From Xiphophorus maculatus (lineage: Eukaryota > Chordata > Actinopteri > Cyprinodontiformes > Poeciliidae): DNA of 64,000 nt. Each line of letters starts with the position of its first letter. Positions within the stretch are counted from its first letter, which is position 1. The stretch spans positions 21,624,351 to 21,688,350 of the forward strand of contig NC_036451.1 of the NCBI RefSeq assembly GCF_002775205.1, in the 5' to 3' direction. Below are positions 35,307-44,923 of the stretch, piece by piece. Under the pieces are notes generated by a model. That model did not search any database. It had not been told where the DNA came from and was given only the letters and a program-made list of their open reading frames with translations. Made by a program: the position numbers and the translations under genes.

Positions 35307-36195
35307 ATCATAACTCCCTTTTCATTCTACTGGATGTTTTCACCATCTCTCTGAGACTGAGGTTATCGCTCCCCAATATCAAGTGAGGGCATAAAGGACA
35401 GTAAACGTCCATCCATGTGGACAAATACATTATTGGAAAGCAGGAAGTTTCGATGTCCTGCATGTACTACTGAATATTCTTTCCATGCACTCTCTTGTGG
35501 CTGAGATACCGCAGACTTTGATGGCAGACATGATGTCATGTGCAGCTCCGACTTAAATGAACAGAAAAATTTTAATTGCTTTATTTTGATGTTATTTATA
35601 GATGTTTTCAGCACACAACAATTTTTATATATATATATATTTTTTTTAAAAAACGAGGTAAAAGTTTGTTGTTGCTTCTTAATGTCAAATCCAAACAGCG
35701 TTTTCTTTAAAAGATTAAATGATCTGGTGCAGGAGTGACCCTATATTCAAACAACAATTGTCATTTCCTTTTTTTTTTTACCTACTTTCTATTTCGTTGC
35801 TCGTGTCTATCAACTATTATTTTAAAGGCACAATCTGCACAAATCTTCATTGTGAAGCTGTTATAGCTAGTTGTGTCTTCTTGTGAAGTTTGGGTGGTAG
35901 GACGCGAGGAGAGCCCAAAACACATCCTATTAAAAGCAGATAGTACAGCAAGATGAGTATTTTTAACCTGCGCGTATCCAGAAACACTGATTTATGTCAC
36001 ATCACACCCATTTCAACTTTAGCTTTTCATTAAGCTTTGTTTATATTACCCTGAAGAAGAAAAAACCCACTCGAGTCTCGTTTTCTACAACCACACGTAA
36101 CTTATTATAGACGTTTAAAGCAGAAACTACCGTAAGAACTAGTCAACTGCAAAACCCCACAGAGTAATTACAATATAATAAAACAGGCCGCTTCT

Positions 36196-36253
36196 AGGCT
36201 AGGCTAAGCTAAGCTAGGCTAGGCTAAGCTAAAGTAAGCTAGGTTAGGCTAAG
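36196..36253. repeat. GCTAG/GCTAA pentamer tandem array
   Basis: Eleven or so copies of a 5-bp unit alternate between AGGCT and AAGCT over 58 bp, just beside the CpG-containing block proposed as the vamp4 first exon and promoter. Confidence 0.85.
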
Positions 36254-36259
36254 GATGCC

Positions 36260-36540
36260 AACGTCACCAGCTGCCTGCTGTTCGTCCGGAGATCCGCTGA
36301 ATAAACTCCTCCACACAGAGCTCTGTTGCCGGTCCAGAGATCTCACACTTTTAGAAGCCTTATAGATCGCTCCGGTTCATTTTACAGGCTGTCCTGAACG
36401 ATGGGACACCGTAATCATTGTGGATGTTAGAGCTGAACCTCCGGCCTCTTTCCTCGGTCTGAATCAGCTGACCACAGGCTGGCAGGAAGTCGCAAACAGC
36501 TGGATGAGGAGAGAGATCGCCACCGATTTTTGAGGGTTGC
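36260..36540 (-). promoter_or_regulatory. vamp4: Possible vamp4 promoter / noncoding first exon
   Basis: This block is more GC-rich than its surroundings, with scattered CpGs (gttcgtccggagatccgc, gatcgctccggtt). On the minus strand a donor-like CTG/GTGACG occurs near 36265. vamp4 needs an upstream noncoding exon because its ATG exon begins at a splice acceptor. Placement here is inference; the 4.3-kb intron it implies contains no other candidate as good. Confidence 0.3.
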
Positions 36541-37240
36541 GCGATTATTTCCGCCTCTTCTTTCAGTATTATTTCATATGCTTTTATATGTTCCGGTTCT
36601 ACCCAATAATGTCTTGATGATTTATTTGGTTATTGGTGGTGGTGACTGAGTGGGGTAAAATAAACAGAACATCGTTTTGAGAACATCGTTCTCAAAAAGA
36701 TACTGGTGGAGTCTATTAAATCAAAAGTTTTTATAAATTACAAAATTTTGCTCATATATAATTGTAAAAATATAAGCCGATTTTTTTGTAGGTCATCTTC
36801 CTCCAAAACAATAATTTCTGATAAATATCTACCATAAGAAATATATTGCTGTTACCCCCATTTTATTCGTACTTTTAGGTTTTAAAATGAAGAAAAACTC
36901 AAAACCTTTGCTGAAAAAAAAAAGAAAAAAAGTGTGGACACATTTTATTTTATGGGACATTGGTATTTGTGGGAAATTGTGTAGAAAAATAGACATATTA
37001 ATGCAGTTTCAAATCTAGGCCCAGATAACTGCTTGTGGCGTCTGGTTGGTGATGTTTAGGTCACTATCTTAAGCCTCAGGAAAAGTTCAAAAGTATTTCA
37101 CTACATGAAATCTCAGAAAGCCTTTGATAAAATACAGGTTTTATATTGCTTTCCTTCCAGACTTCTTAGTTTCAATCTGTCTGCTGTTGCTCAGTTTGTC
37201 AGATTTTTATCAGCACGTTTGGCGCTCCACGTCCTCCTCG

Positions 37241-37255
37241 CCTTTAGGGGGCAGC
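37241..37255 (+). promoter_or_regulatory. CTCF-like core motif upstream of rangrf
   Basis: CCTTTAGGGGGCAGC fits the CTCF core well in its right half (AGGGGGCAGC). It lies ~80 bp before the upstream rangrf exon, between divergently placed vamp4 and rangrf. By-eye motif only. Confidence 0.35.
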
Positions 37256-37481
37256 AGAACGCCTGTTGAACACATAGGAACCAAAACATGAAGCAGAGCA
37301 AAGGTTGAACCAGAGTGCATGTGGATATTTTTGCACGACTTCGCCGCATGTAAGTCAATGTGTATTTCGGTCCTAATCCTTTAAACATGTAGTGTTTGTG
37401 TGCCTGTAGTTAGTCCGTAATACTCTACGTGTTAGCTGACGTTTCTCTTCCTCGGCAGCTGTCTTTATCCCTAACAGTGAG

Positions 37482-38066
37482 ATGCAGACCGCAGCAGGAG
37501 TGGGCTCTCCTCGGCTTCGCCCTCTATTTGGCGGAGCTCTGTCGGCGGTCATCCCCTACAACGTCACCGACATTAGCGAGCTGAGGGAGATCCCGGACAA
37601 CCAGGAGGTGTTCGCCCACCCCCACACCGACCAGAGCCTGATCGTGGAGCTGCTGGAGTACCAGGGCCAGGTGGCCGACCAGGACGCAGCCAGGTACCAC
37701 TTTGAGGACATCGCGGGCAGCAACAAAGCTCAGGAGCCAGGAGCCTTCGACGTGAGTAATGTTGCGGCCCTACCCAAAGCCGAGGTGTCCCTGTCGGAGT
37801 GCAGCAGCGCCTGGATGCTGAAGGGGACACAGTGTGTGTCCAAGTTCAACGAAGAGGCCAGGAACACGGTGAGCATCCACTTGGGTCTGCTCCGCCTGCC
37901 GCAGTTCTCCACAGATATCCTGATAACCTTCAACGACCCGCAGAGCATCAGCCCCGACAGCAGCAGCGCCTCTGCAGCGCTGACACACAGAGAGCCGTGG
38001 ACCGTGGACGACTTCCGGCGCACTTTACTGTCTCTGACTTTGCACGACGCTGGCCTGTTTGGCTAG
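37482..38066 (+). CDS. rangrf: rangrf (mog1), Ran guanine nucleotide release factor, 194 aa, uninterrupted main ORF
   Basis: Mog1 binds Ran in the nucleus, stimulates GTP release and, in vertebrates, also helps traffic the cardiac sodium channel Nav1.5. The ORF aligns end to end with human RANGRF (186 aa): PLFGGALSAVIP, DISELREIPDNQEVF, HPHTDQSLIVELLEYQ, ARYHFEDIAG, LLRLPQFSTDILITFN and LTLHDAGLFG. Human RANGRF has several coding exons, whereas here the whole domain is one exon. Directly upstream, an exon ending 37349 (GTAAGT donor) and an acceptor at 37457-37458 define a possible 109-bp intron. An ATG at 37319 is in frame through it and would add 18 residues (MWIFLHDFAASVFIPNSE). I chose 37482 because the extension has no family counterpart. 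Poly(A) candidate ATTAAA is at 38198-38203. The gene is not a member of this locus in human. Confidence 0.93.
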   Translation: MQTAAGVGSPRLRPLFGGALSAVIPYNVTDISELREIPDNQEVFAHPHTDQSLIVELLEYQGQVADQDAARYHFEDIAGSNKAQEPGAFDVSNVAALPKAEVSLSECSSAWMLKGTQCVSKFNEEARNTVSIHLGLLRLPQFSTDILITFNDPQSISPDSSSASAALTHREPWTVDDFRRTLLSLTLHDAGLFG

Positions 38067-38449
38067 AACTTTCACTTCTTGCACCACCAGACTGGGACTA
38101 TTTATTGTTTTCCTCTCACACACGTTATAGAAAAGACATGATTTTAAGAACCAGAGATTATAGGTGAAATACGGTCTCCTTTTTTTCTGGCAGGCAAATT
38201 AAATTATAATCAAACTTCTTGTCATGTGGTCATAGCTTTTGTTGTAAATGATGTTTCATGTAACTCTGACCTATGAATGACTGGCACGCAAACGTCCCCT
38301 TTAATATCCATCCTATTCAGTATTAAAAACGACATGCTTGTATAATTTAATATACTTTATACATCTGAATAAGCATGATAGAAGTTCATAATTAAAAAGA
38401 ATAAGACGCTTAAAAAAGCACTAAGTTTGTCCCACTGTAGCATGCCAGC

Positions 38450-39560
38450 TACAGTTGCAAAAGCATCAGTTTGTTGAGATTTTGTAAACCACAAACTTCA
38501 GTTTGTTTCCTAGAATCTTATGCAACACACCACCTCATGTTAGTGCATAATTGTTGAGTGAAAGGGAAATTATGTGTTCATCTTCATTTCTAATTCGATC
38601 CCCGTAAACAGAACCCAGTGCCACTAATTGACTTCAGAAGTAGCGTATGTAAATTGTCCTTACTAGAATAACTCCAGTTCTTCTGTGAAGGCCTGAGAGG
38701 TTTGCTAGAGAACGAGCAACATCATGAAGATCAAGCAACTTCAGACAGTTAAGGGAGAAAGTTGTGGCAAAGTTTAAAGCCAAGTTAAGTTCTTCATTCC
38801 AAATTTTGGACATCTTACGAAGAATTCTTTAAAATATCTAAAAACATAAAAAGTTCAAGAACACTGAAATCCTAAAGACCCACAGTTGTCCAAAAAGAAG
38901 AAAAAAAAAGAAACACAATGGAAGGTGTTTTGGTCAGATAAGATCAAAAGACAATTTTTGATCAATATCCCAAATTATGTAAATGTAGAAACACTAACAC
39001 TGGGCTTTTATTTGATCATTTATAATTCTAGTTTATTGTCACAATAAATTCCAGTTAATGTTTAGAAGAAAAAAAAAACAACTACCCGTATTGTCAGGAT
39101 TGTTAGGTTTACTGTTTTCTCCACCGTTTGTTCAATGGGATCAATAAAGTATTTTTGAATAAATATCAGCAAACTTGAAAATATGATTAAATGCAGCTGC
39201 TGAGTGCAGATTAGTGATACAAATCACAATTCTTTATGTGGCTCCTAAAGAAGTTTTTTTTTTTTTTTTTTACAAATCGGTATGTTTTTCAAGAGCTGCA
39301 GTTTTGTTTGTGGGGCTATGATTACTGTACCATACCTAAAAAAATGTCTAATCATCACTTTTGTTATCACAATAGAACCTTGAATATCATGATAAAACTT
39401 TAAGTCCATATCATCTCCCCCACCCCCTGCTTACAATGCCCATAGCGTCATGCTAGCACAATGTTTTTCTTCAGCAAAGACGAGGAAGCTCAGAGTTGAT
39501 GGAAAGATGGAGCTAAAAACGTGAGCAGTCCTGTTTACGCCTACAAAAGACTTGAGGTGG
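38450..39560 (+). mobile_element. Tc1-like fossil between rangrf and itpa
   Basis: A terminal-repeat remnant (ttgcaaaagcatcag, aaccacaaacttca, tgcataattgttgagtg) is followed by N-terminal transposase remnants (38690-38900) and, after a decayed gap, by 'ttttcttcagcaaagac..cagagttgatggaaagatgga' (39465-39515). Collinear with the other Tc1 copies; no open frame. Confidence 0.55.
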
Positions 39561-39759
39561 AGGATACAGCCGTAGGTGCAGCTACAGATGTGTTTGTGGT
39601 ATTAAATCTTGGCTTATGCCTTCTGAATTCTGCTGCATCAGAATCTGCATGTGTGACCGCAGGCTTGAAGAAAGTAACTACAAAACCAGAAATTGTTAAG
39701 ATTTTTATGTTAAGCATTAATTAAAAAGAAAGACATGGACATATTTATGCCTGGCTGCG

Positions 39760-40020
39760 GTAGGACCTGGCCTGATCATCACCATAGAATCATTATGAAT
39801 TCTATTATGTATCAGAGGGTGCTTGGGGAACATATGAGACCAGCTGTTAAAAAAAAAATTAAAAAAAAGATCAAGTAAAAGCTGAAGCAGAATGGGGCCC
39901 TGTGGCATGACAACGACCCGAAACCTGCCAGGAAATCCACCGAGGACTGGTTGAGAGTTAATGGAAGAAATGGAAAGTCTTGGAAATGAGTCAGAGCCCA
40001 GACCTTTTTACAGACTGTGT
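39760..40020 (+). mobile_element. Second Tc1-like fossil of a different lineage
   Basis: The plus strand reads SIMNSIMYQRVLGEH-like, then CRM-like HDNDPKPARKSTEDW (39910-39955). The DND-PK box is the Tc1 catalytic core. It differs from the neighbouring copy in wording, so it belongs to another Tc1 family. Confidence 0.55.
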
Positions 40021-40029
40021 ATAATAGTT

Positions 40030-43000
40030 CTTAATCATTAATTTATTCAACACAATCTTTGTTGTTTACTTGAAGCATTGTGGGTTCTGTGTGTGTGTGC
40101 TACGGAAATGTCAGGTAGATACGCAACTGTGTGTCAACCGGGTCGTGGCAGAAACACATTCTGGCCCAGAGCGACTCTTTAGAAGTGCACTTAAACCATA
40201 ACCTTCCGTCGCAGACTATATTATTAGTCCGGTGAGTGTCTGCCAGCTTGGACTCCACAGTTTAAATCACCATATTTCTAAGAGTACAGTGGTAATACAA
40301 ACTGTCTCAATGGTAAAGTTCATATTAGTTAAGGGGAAATGTGATCACACAGATGGGGAAGGGGGAAAAGGTAAACTGTAAGTACTAAACCACAAAACTG
40401 AGTGTTTCGGTGCTCTGGATTTGGTCATAAACAGAGAGCAGCCTGGGGATGACTCTCAACAGGAATATGTATTAGGTCATGTGTTTCCATCATTCACAGC
40501 AGCGGGTTCATGGTGGAATAATTCATCCTTCTGAACCTTTTAAATGTCTTGGAGAGACTTCATTCACAAGAGAGTTTGTTGAAACGCAAAATTTATGGGA
40601 CGGAAAATGGACGTCGCTTTGAAAGGTGAAACCAGTCTTTTCAGATTTGAAGTCGCGCATAACATATTTTGAGCTGTTTTAAGGACGAGGTTCAATCATT
40701 AGAAAGAAAAGAAAAGAAAAAAAGTCAAGTATCAGCAGGCGTTTACTGTTTTAATAAAACCCGCCACAGCGGGAGACGGCAGGTAAGTCTTGCATACCAG
40801 TTAAAAGGAAGTGCAGCTTGTCTCCCCAAAGCCACATCAAACTCTCCTCTTCCTCTGGCTTAATCCTAATGGATGAAAAGCTCATAAAGTCAGGCATCCT
40901 TTTCTCCTGGAGCAACGCATTCCTTTAGCAAACACAACATTGCAGCAGCAAAGTCTCCTTCAGATCACTTTGGATAAACCGGCTATTACTGGTTCTGCTT
41001 GTCGTAAAGTTGATAATGTCCTGTTTGCCGGGCCTGATGAAGAGGATTTGGGAAAATGCATCCAAGTTAATGTCCGGAGATGGTTTTCCAAACTCCATCA
41101 GGCTGAGGCTTTTCCGGAGCTTAAAAACATCAAGTTTCCCTACTCGTAATCACAGCAATCATTTTTAAATGCTGTCATGAAGGTTTATGTCCTAACTACT
41201 GAAAATGTTGCCAACATGTCCACGCCGAAAGGATGTGAGTATGAATGCTAAACATGCTTTGCCCCAGTATATCTGATACTTGCTGTAAAACAAACAGGTT
41301 TTCATTAGTCAAGCAAAATGCATGAGTTTTTATTGAAACGTAGCAGTTTGTCAAGACATGTCTTCACTAAAATGCTCCAGTTTTACAGTAAGACATTTCA
41401 TATCTTACATATGCTTCTTGCATATTAATCCAGAGCCAACCTGAAGCGTAAACAAGCTGACCATCTGCTTCCTAAAGATTCTGAAGACAAATTAGAGAAG
41501 TTTGATGTTTTTTAGGTTTTGGGCCCATCTTTTGTAACTCTTAACTCTTCTGAAGAGGCTTTCCACAAGGTTTATGGTGATGCTTATGGGAATGTTTTTT
41601 GACAATTTCTTAATTTATAAGGCCCGACTCACAGTCCTTGCTTCATATTTATCCCAAATGTGCTCGCTTGGGTTGATGTCAGGACTCATTTCTTTTTGAA
41701 CCTTGCGTCGTGCGCTGGTGAGCAGTCCTGTTGGAACAGGAAGGGCCCATCCTGAAGCTGTTCCAACAAAGTTGGGAGCATGAAATTGTCCAAAATGTCT
41801 TGGTTGAATTATTGAGTTCATATGCTGACACAACATATAAGCAAGAAAAAAGTAATTTTTACATCCTATCAAGGTTCAGGGACTACTGTTATTCAGGATT
41901 GAAAAAAATACAACATTCATTAAATTAAAACTAGAATTAAATGCATAAGTGTGAATTTATTGTGATTTTTTTTAAAAATTTAGTCATGGTAAAAATTACC
42001 ACCACATATGGAACAAAAGGATGGTATAGCCAGGCAGTTATTTCAGAAGCTTGTTGATGGCTTCAGAAACATGTATCAAAGGTACAACATGGTAAAGGAC
42101 ATTTGATTAAAGATTAGTGAGTGTGTGTGTAACTTTGATCCCTTTTAAACTAGACAAAACTCTAAATTCAAATTTGTCCACCAAATTGTTTTTAAAAACT
42201 CGTTTAAGTTGTTAGCTGGATTATCATTTTATCTGGATAAAACAGCAGCTTAAATAAGTCACTAAAAATCAAATCTAACCAAAGTTCACTAAAAACAACA
42301 CTCGTTTATGTGATAAGCATGCATTGAGTGCTTATCTGGTATATCTATATATATACCAGAACTGTACCAATATAAGTATTCCAGACATGTTCCAACTGGT
42401 CTAAAAGAAAACACGTTTATGAGCCTGACTCTTTCTCAGTGCTTCTAATAGGCATCAGTCACAGGTGAATGCGTAGTTCCTGTTCAGAGACCAGTCATTT
42501 TTTTTACCAAATCTCTTCTGGTATCACTGTGCTATGTCCACTGAACACCCCACTCTCCCCATCAGGGGCCGTCTCCTCCCAAACTCCCTTCCCTCCATCT
42601 TTTTTGGACTCCATCTTGAACAACTTTCTGCTTCTTGTGCCAAAATCCACGGGCCCAGCCTTAGAAACAGAGAGATCTGCTGCTCTCATCAGGACCCAGG
42701 AGCTTTTCATTTCATGAATTATGGTCTTTTCTGAGTCTATCTTTGTCAGTCCCAGGAAACTAAAACTCAAACAGGCGACTTGGAGATTCTACTTTGGCAC
42801 AGGAGAGCAAAACTGGAGGAAGTGATCGCTGCCTTTTTTAAAAAAAATTACCTTACAGTTATTGTGATCATGGTATTTATAAATAAAACATATTCCAAAA
42901 CAATTTGTGTCAAAGACTGACTCACAAAATAGAACCTTCGAAAATAAAAGTTTATTCAAATTAAGACAGAAACAGATATAACCCAAGCCCCGTTCAGCGG

Positions 43001-43070
43001 TAGGCTTCACAACACAGTAATTACAAGGTGAACCATCTAATTTCAATCCAGGTCGGTGCACTTTTTTGAA
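40030..43070. other. rangrf-itpa intergenic DNA with one Tc1 fragment
   Basis: Apart from the Tc1 fragment at ~41500-41880 I recognise nothing. A 10-bp perfect inverted repeat (TCTGGTATAT, 42335-42344/42351-42360) lies beside an 8-bp one (GATAAGCA/TGCTTATC). An exon-like 88-codon frame on the minus strand at 42504-42770 has balanced composition but no homology I can name. Confidence 0.5.
41500..41880 (-). mobile_element. Tc1-like fossil, C-terminal transposase
   Basis: The minus strand encodes decayed 'SPDINPSEHIWDKYEA', the third-catalytic-residue box of Tc1 transposases (PDLNPIEHLWD), preceded by 'TILDNFMLPTLLEQLQDGPFL'-type text in another frame. Confidence 0.65.
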
Positions 43071-43082
43071 ACCAAAGAACTT

Positions 43083-44671
43083 TTACTCATCCTGCTTGTT
43101 CTTCTTGCTCTCTTGTGAGGTACGGTTGATTTTTGCAAAGTGCTCGGACATGGCCGCAAGTGCCCGGTAGCGGTGAGAGATTGAATTCTTTACTTCTTTG
43201 GGAAGTTCGGCATAACTACAGATAAGAGAGAAAAGAAAAAGTAAGCATTTCTAAAACAGTGCATTGACAAAGGCACTTTATCCCTAATAGGATGGGGGTT
43301 CTGATTTGGTATTTTCTATATCCACTCTAACAGTGTGTTATCCTCTGGCTCCCTCTTGTGGTAAAAAGCAAATAGTTGTTTACGTTTTGTCATATCCGTC
43401 TGGCTCGAAACAGGGATCCCATCCAAAGTCTGGAGGCCCCCTGGGCTCCACAATCATCCCCTAAATTATGTTGAGAAGTATGTCAGAGGCAAAACTACAC
43501 AACGCAGCCACTAAAGAAATGTCAGTGAGACCGAATCTAACCTCAACTTTCCCTCTGAAGAGCTGCACGGGTTCACCTCTACCAGCGCTGAATGCAAAGG
43601 TGCAGAGAGCCCACGCTGATTTATCCTCAAAGCCAGCTAAGAGCGTGTGGAGGCCTGAATTACAATCCCACAACCAAATACCAAAAGATTAGAAATATTG
43701 CAGAGCTTTAATCACAATTTGTTTACCCAACATTAAATGAACAATTACTTTACTACTTACCTGTTGGCTGTAGTTGATTAAGAAACCATTTGCTAGAAAC
43801 AAACAAACAAAAAAAAAAACCTGTTAACTTTGGTAAAGTTTTCTGATCTGAGATGTACGACTTTATTAGGAATAGGAACTGCACTTACATGTAAGGACCA
43901 GGCAGTCCTCCTAAAGCCCGGAAACACAGGCAGGTGTCCTCCACTATGACTGGTCCATCAATCTTCAGGATAAAAACGGCAGTTTCACTTTTATGCTGAC
44001 AAAATTAGGTGAAAATGAGGGGGAGGGGGTCTTGCAGTTATACAGTTGCAATATAATGTACCTGCCGTGCGGCCTCCTTACACTTCTGTATGCAAACTTC
44101 GTCCGGCTCCCCCTGGTACTCAGGCACTGGAGTATAGTGGGCAGAGCGTGAAGCGTGGGCAGAGACAGAGAGTTATGCTATTATATTGTTTATATGTATC
44201 TTGACTTGTGGTGAACACGTAAAACACACAAGTAAAACAGAACGTTTTACTTTTGCCACGTTGCTACGTTTAACTTAACGTAGCAACGTTTTACTTGTGG
44301 TCACAAAATGCCTCCGCTTCCTTAGCTGCTACTCAATGAGGCTATTCAGTAGCAGCTAATTTTAAGTCAGGTGTCTCCTTTAAGTACTTACAATCAATCT
44401 TTTTCGACACGACTTTGTAGGGAAATTGGTCTCCGAGTATATGGACAACCTGAAAGATGTGGGGGGGGGGAAACGAAGTTAGAAATATAAACGGTACATC
44501 TAAAACGCAGCTCACGGATGTAACAAACAAATTTGATACGTGTAAGAAAAATAGAGACTTTAAACATAAAACAAGACAGTAGCAAATAACAAAATGTCAA
44601 ACTCTTACTTCTTCGACTTTCTTTGGGTTTCCAGTCACAAAGACGACAGTTTTTCTTGCTGGGGCAGCCAT
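43083..44671 (-). CDS. itpa: itpa, inosine triphosphate pyrophosphatase (eight exons, 204 aa)
   Basis: ITPase hydrolyses ITP, dITP and XTP to monophosphates and pyrophosphate, clearing deaminated purines from the cytosolic pool. Exons on the minus strand: 44671-44609, 44449-44392, 44126-44062, 43962-43889, 43792-43761, 43654-43542, 43460-43384, 43215-43083 (TAA). All are GT-AG and the total is 615 nt. Hallmarks of the HAM1/ITPA family are visible: the N-terminal [10 protein letters not shown] nucleotide-binding box, [35 protein letters not shown] with the metal-binding acidic pair, [28 protein letters not shown] and the C-terminal SHRYRAL. Human ITPA is 194 aa; the extra length is a Lys-rich tail (SKKNKQDE). 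The start is the only in-frame ATG ahead of the Ham1 fold. It is head to head with mettl13. In human the gene is on 20p13, so this location is unusual relative to mammals. Confidence 0.96.
43348..43361 (-). promoter_or_regulatory. CTCF-like core motif in itpa intron
   Basis: CCACAAGAGGGAGC on the minus strand resembles the CTCF core. By-eye match inside the last itpa intron. Confidence 0.25.
44258..44289. repeat. Perfect 13-bp inverted repeat, 6-nt loop, in itpa intron
   Basis: ACGTTGCTACGTT (44258-44270) is exactly mirrored at 44277-44289. An outer pair, CACAAGTAAAAC (~44228-44239) and its complement (~44287-44298), surrounds it, making a nested palindrome. Confidence 0.85.
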
Positions 44672-44923
44672 GTTTAACCACACCGGGAGAACTAAAAAAA
44701 CCCGGACCTTCAGAGTTCCACTTTAGCCAATGAAATCACTCCCTTCACCTCGCAGCGAATCAGGTACCAGCAAGCGTCCTCGCGAACGAAAGAATTCACC
44801 AATCACCTTGAGGTACTGTCAGAAATGTTGTCCGGGCAGACAACCGAGTCCGAGGAGCCATGCGGAGTGAAAAATAGTTCTGGAAAGTAGCTGTTGAAAC
44901 GACTTCACACCCTAGAGGACAAA
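44672..44923. promoter_or_regulatory. Bidirectional promoter of itpa and mettl13
   Basis: The two start codons are 252 bp apart on opposite strands. The gap holds two CCAAT boxes (44727-44731 and 44799-44803), several CpGs (cgcgaacgaa, gtccgggcag) and no TATA box, the usual look of a shared housekeeping promoter. Both transcripts must start inside it unless they overlap. Confidence 0.75.

Noticed and set aside
42504-42770. 88-codon minus-strand frame with exon-like composition
   Set aside because: I could not connect it to a known protein or to flanking exons; may be a decayed repeat or gene fragment.
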